Position numbers and translations under genes: made by a program
Notes under the pieces: model-generated
The model's database searches: none
The model's input: only the letters and a program-made list of their open reading frames with translations
What the model was told of the DNA's origin: nothing
Shown: positions 1 to 11,300 of the stretch, one piece after another
Layout of the letters: every line of letters starts with the position of its first letter
Numbering within the stretch: the stretch's first letter is position 1
Source of the DNA: Mytilisepta virgata
Taxonomy: Eukaryota > Mollusca > Bivalvia > Mytilida > Mytilidae
Length of the DNA: 64,000 bases
Assembly (NCBI GenBank): GCA_028015205.1
Contig: CM051518.1
Span: 52,562,372 to 52,626,371, forward strand
Direction of reading: 5' to 3'

Positions 1-519
1 TTTTAATTAGATTGTTCTGACAATAGATCCAGTTTACATTAGTAGAAACAGAATGTACATGTCCCAACATGTTGGTTTTTTTTATTAATTCACATTTTAC
101 AAACAATAAAGTATATATAGAAGGAGTTGTTTACCACATTTGTCATATTGTAAATTTTTGTAATATCAATTTTCTGTGTCCTGTAGTTAAATACAGTTGG
201 AAACTGTAAAGATTTGTGCCTTTATAATAAATCATGATTGTAAAGCGTGGATGGGGCAGGAATGTGGCTGCACAATAATTAGACAAAAAACTTTTCATAT
301 TTGAAAATATTTGAAGTGTTTCTTTTTAATCTTAATTTTTTTTGCTTGATTCCTTTGTTCCCGAAGATTTTGAGTTGTATGGTCAGAGGTCTAACACACC
401 CAACTGACATATGGTTATTATAATTTGTCCTATCTCTGGTTGTTTTCAAGATTCTTCTGCACATATATAGGTTTAATACAGTCATGATAATTCAATATCA
501 GGCAATTTGTCAATGACAT
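1..519. other. AT-rich sequence, no gene seen
   Basis: No supportable coding region, RNA gene or repeat structure is visible. A 68-codon minus-strand open frame at 279-485 has no recognisable domain and low-complexity composition, so it is treated as chance. Confidence 0.5.
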
Positions 520-528
520 ATGAGAAAT

Positions 529-825
529 CAGTCTAATTAAAATTAGTTCTCCGCACTTGCTCCTTATTTTCGTTTGGTTGTTTATATGTCATGCATGGGA
601 GATCTAACTACAGCCGCTAGAGGGTCATGTCTAGGGTCAAATTCGGCAGCACTTCTATGCAAGTTCAATACCCTAAGATTTTATAGCGGCATCGCTGATT
701 GGCTGCGGCAAATTTGACCCTATACATGACCCTCAAGCGGCTGTAGTTAGATCTCCCACGCGCGACATATAAACAACCGAACGAAAATAAGGAGCAAGTA
801 TGGAGAACTCATTCTAATTAGACTG
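529..825. mobile_element. Foldback (long-TIR) DNA element with 9-bp target duplication
   Basis: The two halves are long inverted repeats. The left arm starts CAGTCTAATTA and the right arm ends TAATTAGACTG. Both arms also carry matching tracts for GGAGATCTAACTACAGCCGC and for the GGGTCA-rich inner part, around a short loop near 650-680. The 9-bp sequence ATGAGAAAT flanks it exactly at 520-528 and 826-834, which fixes the boundaries. A 9-bp duplication with long terminal inverted repeats is typical of Mutator-like (MULE) MITEs; that family assignment is inference. It encodes nothing. Confidence 0.85.
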
Positions 826-1109
826 ATGAGAAATATTGCATGAACATGATTTGACAAACATTTTCAACAAAAAGACATTATTCAAAATTTAGGAAAGTTC
901 TATAATTCCTTAGAACTAAAGTTCAAATGAAACGAAGTATACATGTAGGCAAGGAAATGCCAGTATTTCTTATTGGCCCATGCCTTAGTAAAAATTATTA
1001 TCAGAATTTTTCTGAAAATTGTGGATGCTCGATTTTCGAGGGATGGGTGGGGATGATAATCTACCAGTCCAATACATGTAGATGTATTTTCAGTAGAACA
1101 TCAGCTCCA

Positions 1110-1675
1110 CTTGACCTATACGTTGTAATGATTGGGGTTTAAATGTGAATGACAATACAACTAAAATTATTATTTTCAATAAAGCAGGTAGAACATTAAA
1201 GAAAAGATTCACTTATAAAAACACAGAGATTGAATGTGCTGCTAAGTACAAATATTTAGGAATTTATTTTTCACCCTCAGGAACTTTCTCATTGCAAAAA
1301 ATGAACGGCAAGATTTCCATTTGGCACCCCCAAAAGTACATCTATATGCTTATTCCGTCTACAATATACACAATTGGGGGTGCCATATGGAAGTCTTTCC
1401 AAATGAACTGTACAAGAAAGGATTGAAGGCTTACTTTCAATTACAAAAAGATTTTTTTAGTTTAAATCCAGGTATAAAAACCTGTTTTTGATCATACAGT
1501 CAAGCCTGTGCTCTTATATGCAGAGAAATTTTGGGTATTCTTCATGTAAACAATAAAAAATTAGATAATCATTTATATATCACTTGATCTTTGTTACAAA
1601 AACCTCAAATATGATAATCTGCACCTTAGATTTTGTAAAAATATACTTGGAGTAAATAGAACTAGAAAATGTGTC
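1110..1675 (+). pseudogene. LINE ORF2 fragment, RT C-terminal side (part A)
   Basis: Translation gives a typical non-LTR reverse-transcriptase segment after the catalytic core: CNDWGLNVN, then TKIIIFNKAGR, then a YKYLGIYFSPSGTF block, then (after a small insertion) a KKGLKAYFQLQKDFFSLNPG-like stretch and a ...FCKNILGVNRTRK block. Stops and frame changes (about 1480-1560) show it is dead. The reading resumes at about 3057 after an inserted repeat element, so 1110-1675 and 3057-3810 are one original copy. The same motif block recurs at 63298-63660. Confidence 0.8.
1307..1400. mobile_element. 94-bp MITE with 27-bp TIRs and 8-bp target duplication
   Basis: The element interrupts the LINE fragment. 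Its ends are inverted repeats of about 27 bp (24 of 27 positions match), each containing TGGCACCCCCAA. The 8-bp AAATGAAC occurs at 1299-1306 and 1401-1408. Removing the element and one duplication restores the LINE reading across the join. An 8-bp duplication suggests a hAT- or P-like source (inference). There is no coding capacity. Confidence 0.85.
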
Positions 1676-3056
1676 TAAAAGACACGCATGCCCCACCCTA
1701 AAAACAAGATAGGTGTTGCTGAACTGCGTTGTACTATACAAGAGGACTGTAGTGGTGAAATATCATTGATATATTACTATAGGTTTCTGAGAAATGAACC
1801 TAAAAGCAAAACTTAACCAAAGTCACTGAATCATGAGATGTAGGTCATAGTGACCCAAGTGTTGCTGAACTGCATTGTACTTTACAAGAGGAATGTAGTG
1901 GTGAAATATCATTGATATATTACTATAGGTTTCTGAGAAATGAACCTAAAAGCAAAACTTAACAAAAGTCACTGAAGCATTAAATGTAGGTCATAGCGAC
2001 CTGTGTTGCTGAAATGCGTTGTACTATACAAGAGGACTGTACATGTAGTAGTGAAATATCATTGATATATTAGTATAGGTTTCTGAGAAATGCACCTAAA
2101 AGCAACTTCACCAAAGTCACTGAAGCATGAAATGTAGGTCATAGTGACCCAAGTGTTGCTGAACTGCATTGTACTTTACAAGAGGAATGTAGTGGTGAAA
2201 TATCATTGATATATTACTATAGGTTTCTGAGAAATGCACCTAAAAGCAACTTCACCAAAGTCACTGCAGCATGAAATGTAGATCATAGTGACCCAAGTGT
2301 TGCTGAACTGCATTGTACTTTACACGAGGAATGTAGTGGTGAAATATCATTGATATATTACTATAGGTTTCTGAGAAATGAACCTAAAAGCAAAACTTAA
2401 CAAAAGTCACTGAAGCATTAAATGTAGGTCATACCGACCTGTGTTGCTGAAATGCGTTGTACTATACAAGAGGACTGTACATGTAGTGGTGAAATATCAT
2501 TGATAAATTACTATAGGTTTCTGAGAAATGAACCTAAAAGCAACTTCACCAAAGTCACTGAAGCATGAAATGTAGGTCATAGTGACCCAAGTGTTGCTGA
2601 ACTGCATTTTACTATACAAGAGGAATTTAGTGGTGAAATATCATTGATATATTACTATAGGTTTCTGAGAAATGAACCTAAACGCAAAACTTAACAAAAA
2701 TCACTGAAGCATTAAATGTAGGTCCTAGCGACCTGTGTTGCTGAAATGCGTTGTACTATACAAGAGAACTGTACATGTAGTGGTGAAATATTATTGATAT
2801 ATTACTATAGGTTTCTGAGAAATGAACCTAAATGCAAAACTTAACCAAAGTCACTGAAGCATGAAATATAGGTCATAGCGACCCAGGTGTTGCTGAACTG
2901 CGTTGTACTATACAAGAGGACTGTTGTAGTGAAATATTATTGATAAATTACTATATATTTCTGAGAAATGGAGCTAAACGCCATACTTAACCGAATGGAT
3001 GCACAAACAAGGGTAAATCTATATGCCCCGGCCACTTTTGTGGCGGGGCATAAAAA
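1668..3056 (-). mobile_element. Head-hairpin/tandem-unit/tail-hairpin element carrying a 147-bp array
   Basis: Read on the minus strand, the element starts with a palindromic head at 3052-3022 (TATGCCCC...GGGGCATA). It continues with about nine tandem copies of a unit of 144-152 bp and ends with a tail at about 1700-1668. The tail repeats the head arm (GGGGCAT) and is followed by a hairpin with GTGTC/GACAC arms. It sits inside a LINE ORF, splitting it. There is no long target duplication. The plan resembles non-autonomous Helentron (HINE/pearl-type) elements; this is inference from structure. Confidence 0.7.
1712..2990. repeat. Tandem array, period about 147 bp, about 9 units
   Basis: The marker GTTGCTGAA recurs at about 1714, 1861, 2005, 2154, 2299, 2443, 2593, 2737 and 2889. 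Two sub-variants alternate. Most units contain an AGGTCA-nnn-TGACCY palindrome or a near version, with perfect GGTCAnnnTGACC cores at 1842-1856, 2136-2150 and 2574-2588. A related array lies at 42355-43590. Confidence 0.9.
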
Positions 3057-3810
3057 GTGTTAACCATACTTCTCTTTCTGAACTACATGTACATGTAGGT
3101 GACATCCACTTCATTATGATATACATTGTAATTAAATCAATATTTGGCAACAGATTTTCCTTTATTGAAAGATGCATATTTATGTTGCAAAGAGCTAGAT
3201 GCTATGAACAGAAAATCTTTGTTCTCAACTATTAAGATACTCTTTAAAATTTTAGGATTAAAAATAAAATGCAATGCTTTAACTCAGAGTAAGAGCAAAT
3301 TCTGTTTTTTGCTAAGAAAAAGTCTCTCTGAAAAATGTATGACAGATTGGGTAAAGACAAGTAAATTATTTAAAGATGGCATATTAGCCACTTATGTTAA
3401 TATCAAAACAATTTTAGATTTGAAAATTACCTTTCTATCATAAAAAAATTTGAACTTAGAAAGTCCCTTTGTAGATTCAGAATATCAGCTCACAGACTTC
3501 TTATTGAAACTGGGCGCTACAATAAAACACCTCACCATGAAAGAATTTGTAAAAATTGCTCCTACATTGTACCATGAAGTTGAAGACAAGATACATTTTC
3601 TTATAAAGTGCAGCAAATATAAACACCAGAGAAAAATTATATGAGATTATAATATCTAAAGTTAAAGATTTTTACAATTTATCTGATTGGAAGAAATTGT
3701 TTTGGATTCGAAACTGTGAGGATCAAGAATTTTATACTCTGTTGCCAGGTTTTTGCATGATAATATGCACTAATACCATCATATCAGTATTATATTTATT
3801 TTGAAAAATA
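3057..3810 (+). pseudogene. LINE ORF2 fragment, C-terminal domain (part B)
   Basis: This continues part A after the inserted element. It reads VNHTSLSEL, then a LLKDAYLCCKELDAMNRKSLFSTIKILFKILG-like stretch, then a zinc-finger-like tail (EVEDKIHFLIKCSKYKHQRK) and a KDFYNLSDWKKLFWI-like end. Several frame changes and stops are present. AT-rich sequence to about 4100 with ATAAA motifs is probably the LINE 3' UTR. Related C-terminal domains occur at 39.5, 41.9, 50.0 and 52.5 kb. Confidence 0.75.
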
Positions 3811-5110
3811 TTTGTGAATTCTCATTGAAGACAAGTATGGGATATGACTTTCATTCATTTTTGTACCATACATGTATATTTATCTAAAAAAATATGTTTT
3901 ATGTGTTAAGAAGAGAAAGCTTGTAATAAATGTAATTGTCACTTGAATTCGTCTTTGTTTTAACAACCATTATAATTTTAAAATTTGTAACGTTTGATCA
4001 GTTAAAATTGATTGAAGTTGATTGCATAACAAATATTAGAAATGTGGCTATTGTGGTCCTCTGGAACTGTTTAAAAGATAAATAAAATGTTCCTACATGT
4101 ATTATAATTTAAAACCCAAAAAGAGTACCCAACCTCAACTACCAATATGTTTATTGCAGTGCATTGTCAATAAAGATATAAAACTTGCTTTAATTTCTTT
4201 ATCCAATAGCCATTTATAAAGTTTACATGTACATCCTACGTATAAATGCATTTTCATAAGCAAAAGATAAAAATATATAAAATGCATTTATGCAACTCCC
4301 TTGTATATTTAGCAAAGAGTTATGAAACTTCAGATGAAAGAGATCATGATTTATCTACATGTATAAAATAACTTTCACCTAAAAAAATTGAGAATGTGAG
4401 TTGTTTAAAAGGAAACATTAAAATACACATCATCATAAACCCACAGCCGGTCCGTAAAATATACATTCTGTATAACTAAGAACTAACTGTTCATTTAATT
4501 TCCATCTACCTTCATTTTCAATCTCTCTTGCATTAAAATCATTTTGGTCAGGTATTTTCAAGCCATCAAGGCATCATTTTATACTATACCTTTGTTCAAA
4601 ATCATTACATACATTGTTCCTGTAATATATCATAGGGCCAAATAGACCAAGGCCGGACTGGTTAATGGCCAAAATGACGTCAGGCCGAACTGGTTTATGG
4701 CTGAAAAGTCTCGAATTGGATACTGTGAACTCGGGTGTTCGGCCTAACATTTAGAAGTCAAACTTCCCAGTGAAATATTTGAAAATTACTGAAAATATTA
4801 AATAATATAAAACATACCTTTACCAAACGTCCTTTAACACATAACTGTAATGAAGGAATAAACCTGCAGGTAGGTACATGTAGTAGGACTGTGTATAAGT
4901 GTATAAAAAAAACATGGGTCATGGAAAATCAAAAGTAATAAACACATATGTTTTGAAATAGAAAGCAGGCTGATGATATTTACATGGACCAAAGATGCAC
5001 TTCATCCTTATGAAGAAACTTACCACCGCCTTTACCCAACATTGTTGTTGTTTTCGTGTGTTTAGTGATATTCCATTTTTATGAATGAACAGGAAAGGTT
5101 TGCGTAGGTG
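3811..5110. other. Intergenic, upstream of TSNAX
   Basis: No gene is visible. The first part is probably LINE 3' UTR. A consensus CRE octamer TGACGTCA sits at 4675-4682, and the rest is AT-rich unique-looking sequence leading into the TSNAX promoter. Confidence 0.4.
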
Positions 5111-5117
5111 TAGAAAA

Positions 5118-5257
5118 TGACGTCATGCTTCAATAATGAAAATTATACTGGTCTGGTCCCTAATTCGTAAAAACTGGTTTCCACATTACAACAATCTGTT
5201 CATCTCGGTGTTCTCTTTATTGCCCATTCCGATTTGCAGTATTTTCACATTTCCGGC
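5118..5257 (+). promoter_or_regulatory. TSNAX: Candidate TSNAX promoter (CRE and ETS-like sites)
   Basis: A perfect CRE octamer TGACGTCA lies at 5118-5125 and an ETS-like CATTTCCGGC at 5248-5257, about 190 and 60 bases before the proposed start codon at 5311. A second CRE is at 4675-4682. No TATA box stands out. The sites are seen directly; promoter function is inferred from position only. Confidence 0.4.
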
Positions 5258-5310
5258 AAAGAAATCCATCAAGACCTGAAGGCTGAACTGAAGGAATATT
5301 GATTGATAAA

Positions 5311-5317
5311 ATGTCAG
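5311..5317 (+). CDS. TSNAX: TSNAX exon 1 coding part (7 nt)
   Basis: ATG TCA G followed by GT at 5318. The single leftover base joins with CT at 12929 to make an Ala codon, giving MSAKRKRK at the N-terminus, which suits the basic N-terminus of Trax. An in-frame TGA at 5284-5286 closes the frame upstream, and a CRE site lies about 190 bp upstream. The donor (GTAGAC) is only moderate and a 7-nt coding part is short, so a different first exon remains possible. Confidence 0.55.
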
Positions 5318-8300
5318 GTAGACAATGCGTAATGATACAATCTTGAAAAAGTACATTATACTTTATCAGGAAACATTATCAAGGTTACAATAACAACAGT
5401 GGAAGATTTTTACTCACATAAAATGTATAATTTGTTGTGTTGCTTGTGACTGTATCATACAATGCACATGTATGCAGGGCACACCACAGGGGCCCGACTT
5501 CTGGATATTTCTTTTTAGCTCAACTGGCCCAAAGGGCCAAGTGAGCTTTTCTAATCACTTGGCGTCCGTCGTCGTCGTTAACATTTTACATTTTGAACTT
5601 CTTCTAGAGAACCACTGAATGGAATGAAACCAAACATGGCATGAATTTTCCTTATGAGGTGCTGACCAAGTGTTGTTACTTTGTAGCCGATCCATCATCC
5701 AAGATGGCCACCAGCGGGGAACTTAGTTTAACATAGGACCCTATGGGAAATGCATACAAATGACTTCTTTTAGAGAACCGTTAAATGGAATGAAACCAAA
5801 CATGGCATGAATGTTCCTTATGAGGTGCTGACCAAGTGTTGTTACTTTGTAACAGATCCATAATCCAAGATGGCCGCCAGCGGGGGACTTAGTTTAACAT
5901 AGAACCGTATGGGAAATGCATACAAATGACTTCTTTTAGAGAACCACTGAATGGAATGTAACAAAACATAGCATGAATGTTCCTTATGAGGTGCTGACCA
6001 AGTGTTGTTACTTTGTTGCCGATCCATCATCCAAGATGTTTAGAAGTCTATCAGAAAATTGTAAAAAAAATTCTGAATGGTCACAACTTGACCACATATT
6101 CAAAAATAATAATGATAAGATGTCTTCAGTAGCTATTGTAAGACTACACTAAGATGACCTGTTTTTAATTTTAAATACTGTGTTAAATTAAACCAATCTT
6201 GGTCTCAATCATTATATAATTTTACATAATTTCCAAAATCACATTAGATACAGGTGAGCGACACAGGGTCTTGAGAGCCTCTAGTTTATTTTATTTTTTT
6301 TTTGTTGTCTTATTTCATGAGTACTTTTTAATAAATATTTACTATAACAACGCAAATTATGCGTTTATTATCAATGTGCTATACACTATCCACGTCCTTA
6401 TACTAAAAAATCCTAAAGGGATATAAGCCGCCATTTTGGATTTCCTACCTCTGCCACAATTAAAATCAATTAAAAATAATTCCATGTCACAATTTATTTC
6501 ATATATGCCCTCAGTCTCCTCCAAAATGAATGATATTCAAAATCGAATCATCATTTTACCAAGCTACGACATTAAACTCGATAATTTGACGAGCGAAGTC
6601 AAAACTTATCATATTTCGCGTCGAAAGCAACGTTCCTCGTAACTTCACTATTGAAGTCAAAGGGACGCAACTCTGATTCTCATTGACTTTTACATACTGT
6701 TATATACAGTAACGTTGCTTTCGACCCGAAATACGCGGACTTTTGACTTTGCTTGTCGAATTAAAGAGTTTGATGCCGCATCCTGGTAAAATGGTGACTG
6801 GATTTTGAAGATGATTCATTTTGGAGTACAGAATATTCGTTGTTACAGTGAATATTTATTAAAAGTACTCATGAAATAAGACAATAAAAAAAATAAAATA
6901 AAAAAGAAATAAATTTCCAGAAGTCGGGGCCCCTGTGGGACACACAGGCATTTGTTTATACAATACTATACTGTGTAGTGTATGGGGCTGTTAGTTGAAA
7001 AAAAACAAAAGCTTGTGGCAGGACATTAGGGAGAGACGTTTGACATTAATTTTAACTGATCTAACCATCACACTTCGTCTGTTCATGAAACACAAAACTG
7101 ACTATTTATCCTTTACCTGGGATGTCCATCTACAGACCTGATCAGAGTTTTTACTTCAGTTTTCTGCTTTAGTTCACAACTTGTGAGTTACGATTCCACA
7201 TATATCACTGTTTATTATATCTCACAGTATAATTGAATAACTCTATTGGCTAATAAAAGATCATGTGGTGTCAAATAATTCGGATAATTTTGTCATCGGT
7301 GGTGCTGGTGAATAACCTAAAAAAAATTACATTGTCTGGTGAATAACCTCGACAAATTGCTGATACATACAGAAATTACTGGTTGACAATACACCAGTAC
7401 ATGTATTTTTTCATGTGTTTTGATATTTTTTAGTTTTTCTGGACCATATTGAAAAATAGAGATGTTGGAGCTCCATGAAACTGGTTTAACCCCACCACAT
7501 TTTATGCACCAGTCCCAGGTCAGCAAAGTATATATGGTCATGAATGTCTTTGGACATAACGACGGGGTCTTTAGGTATGGTTTTCCATCTGTAAGCTCTG
7601 GCTGTCTGTTTAGTTTTATACTGGTGATTTTATGCTTTGTTTGTAACTTCACTCCATATACCCGTTTTTCTTTCATTAGGTTTTTCCAACAGACTATGCA
7701 GGAAACTCCTATAAGGACAAAATGTCGGCTGATATGTTATTGTTTTCTTGTGATGCAAAGTTTTTACAAATTGTCAAATATAAAATTAACATACATGTAG
7801 TGAAGAACTCTTATCCATGAATCCACAACAATTGTGTAAAAGTTGTGTGGATGTGGTTATGTTGACAGCATACTTCTGTCTAGTTATCTTTTATTGTAAT
7901 TCCTTTGATTATGTCATATTTGGTTGAATTTTTCTAAATTGAAGTGGATGTAGTTGTCAGAAATTAACTTTAAAGAAAAACTTAACCGAATCCCGATGGA
8001 CGTACGGACGGAAGAACAAAGGTAAAACTATATGCCATTCCATTTTCATGGTCGAGTCTAGGGAACAAAAATTACATTTAATATCGGAAAGGGGGGCCTT
8101 GTTGGCCGAGTGTTATAGGTAGTTCGTCATGACTACTAATGATCACTAGCCTGTCAAAACTGAGGTTGCGAGTTCAAATCTCACCTTTGGCAGGGTGTGT
8201 TCGACTCCGATCTAAATTGACAAGGATTGCCAATTTTCCTACCGAAGGTTGGAGGTTCTCTCTGGGTACTCCGGCTTCCTCAAATAAAAACTGGCCGCCG

Positions 8301-11300
8301 CAAAATAGCCAAATGTGCATAAAACGGCATAAAACCCCAACAAAACAAACAAATAATATCGGAAAGGCAACTTTTATGATTATATAATACTCCACTGAAT
8401 TAACTAATTGTTGATTCCTCCAAATCGCATCTAGTTTCTCCAATCACATCAGGTCTCTCTCAATCACAGCATTGGACTAAATGTCCATATTTGTTGGCAA
8501 TTCAGAGACTTTGGTTAATAAAGGTGATTTGAATGTTTGGTCAGCGAATAGAAGCCTTAAGCTTTTGATTAAGAAAATGATCCAGAAACAACAATTTCGC
8601 TCTGGAAAACACAATTTGAAATTCGGTCTGCTGCATGAAACCCCTCAACTGTCTGCCAAAAGCTGTAGCACCAACATAATATTACAGATGTAAAAACACT
8701 GCTTATATGTGACAGGGGAATCATTAAAGTATATTAGAATTTTCATACCTCATTCAGGACCATAAATGTCCGACCTACATGTACCTTCAAAAATTCAAGC
8801 AAATTGTTTCCTCCAATTCACAACCGTAAATTTCTCTGAATGTTTTTCTTTCACAGCATTTGGATGTGACTTAGATCGATTGGTGGCCGTGTACATGTAA
8901 TATATGATTTTTTAATAAAATTTTACAAAAACTAAGAACAGATAAAAATAATGAAGTTATAAGAAACAGTGAAGCTGACCGGTAATTTCATAGAAATATT
9001 TTAAATCTAGCTCTGAATAAGTATGATTTACATTTCTAAATATTGAGGTAAAAACCACAGACTGATCATGTGATCATGAACTTTTTCAGAACAAAAAGTG
9101 ATTAATGTGTCAGTAAAGCAGGTTGTTTGGTAATGGTATAATGGTATAGCGTTTATGATGATATATTTTGTAATAATATGGTACAATATAAATAGAAAAT
9201 TTTTGGAAAACAAGCATCACTTGCATATTTAATTTAAAGCTATTTTATACATTTTTGATTGCATGAAAAAGTAAATGTGTGGTACGTTTTACCAATTTTA
9301 TTATTCATAAATACAAACCTTGTTACCGTGAATATTTAATTCTTCTATCTCCATTGACATGAAAAACACTTTTAAGCAGTGTATAAAAATCATAACATTT
9401 TTTATACACCATGTTTGCTAGATGTTTAAGAGTTGTGACCTTCAGTGCTGGGATGTTTTGGCCAATGGACATTTTGGCCTAAGATTGTTAGACTAGGACA
9501 GTTCAACCAGTTTTTAGCTCACCTGGTCCAAAGGCCAGGTAAGCTATTGTCATCACTTTGCGTCCGGTGTAGTCGTAAACTTTCCTTTAAAGATCTTCTC
9601 CTCTAAAACCACTGGGCCAATTGGAACATGGCAGCAATGGTTTTTAGGTGGCCTCTTTCAGAATTATATCTGATGACTCCGCCCGTCATCCAGGATAGCC
9701 ATCAGAGCCGAACATAGTTTAACATAGGACCCTATGGGAAATTTACTTAAAGATCATCTTGTCTGAAACCAGAAGGCCAATTGGAACAAAACTTGGCAGC
9801 AATGGTCTTTTGGTGGTCCTCTTTCAGAAATATATCCGATGACCCCGCCTGTCATCCAGGATAGCTGCCAGAGCCGAACATAGTTTAACATAGGACCCTA
9901 TGGGAAATTTACTTAAATATCTTGTCTGAAACCACTTGGCCAGTTGGAACAAATCTAGGCAGCAATGGTCTTATGGAATTTCAAAATTAGAATCCAGGTC
10001 ATGGTTCAGGTTTAAGGTAGTTTTTCATGAAGGAGTTATGGTATCATCATGAAACTTTGTACATGGATAGCTTGTGGTATGAACAGCAGCATTTTGATGC
10101 AAAACAGATGCTATGACCTTGAGGTCGTGGGTCATCGACTTTGAATTTCTTTATGGAAGTTCAATTTTACAATTCAGGTTAAGGTTCAGGTTGAAGGCAG
10201 TTTTTCATGAAGTACAGAGAGATAGTATTTCATCTACCCTATCGTTAGGGACTTCAATAATATACAAATGTAATTCTGTATACTAAATACTTGCATCATT
10301 GGTGGGGCATGTTCATTTTAGTGTCCATTGGACACATATATACTTGTTTAACACATAAAAAATATAAAATTGAAGAATTTGATTAATCTAAGATGATTAA
10401 ATTTTTAGTTAGGGTCTTTTATATATATAAAATGTGTGTAAATAGATGTTAAGTTTTACTCATTTCTCTAATAATTAAGTATTCAAAAAATTTTACAAGA
10501 AGTTGTTACTTGATTTATGAACCATTATATTCTGTTATTTTTAAGAATTTAATATATCATAAATCAAGACATTTCTTTTACATGGGATAACTGTTTGTAA
10601 AATTTTTGGAATACTTTCTTTAAAGAAATGAATAAATCTAAAGAAATTAATGATGTTAATATGATGTTTTAATTATTGTGAAAATTGCAACATGATTAAC
10701 ATTACAATAATTAACATTTCATTGTAAAATTGGTTGTAACTTTGATTTTCATTTGATAACGTTCAAAATTTCAAGCCATCAATTCTGCAATTTTTACATT
10801 TTGAGATGATGGCACATGCAAAATATCACTTCCCGCTTTCAAAAATCCCCTAATGTAGTTTATATAAAATGTATCCGAGGTTTTGATCCATAATCCAACA
10901 TGGCCGCCATTGCTAAAAATAGAACATAGGGGTTAACTGCCATTTTTGTCTTACTGTATATCTCAAAAACTAAAGCATTTTCAGCAAAACTAACATTGGG
11001 TCAAAATGTTCATCAGGTCAAGATCTACCTGCCATGAAATTTTCTGATGAATTGGTCAACCCTTTGTTGGGTTATTGCCCCTGAATTGTTAATTTTAAGG
11101 AAATTTTGCAGTTTTAGGTTATTATCTTGAATATTATTATAGATAAAGACAAACTGTAAACAGCAAAAATGTTCAACAAAGTAAGATCTACAAATAAGTC
11201 AACATGACCAAAATCATTGATTGACCCCTTTTTAAGTTATAGGAGTTTTTGCCCTTTAAAAACGGCATGCGGCATAAACTTTCCTTTAAAAATCTATACT

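Noticed and set aside
1712..2990. Regularly spaced repeats that might suggest a CRISPR array
   Set aside because: The repeat unit is about 147 bp, with no unique spacers, in a eukaryotic transposon-like context.
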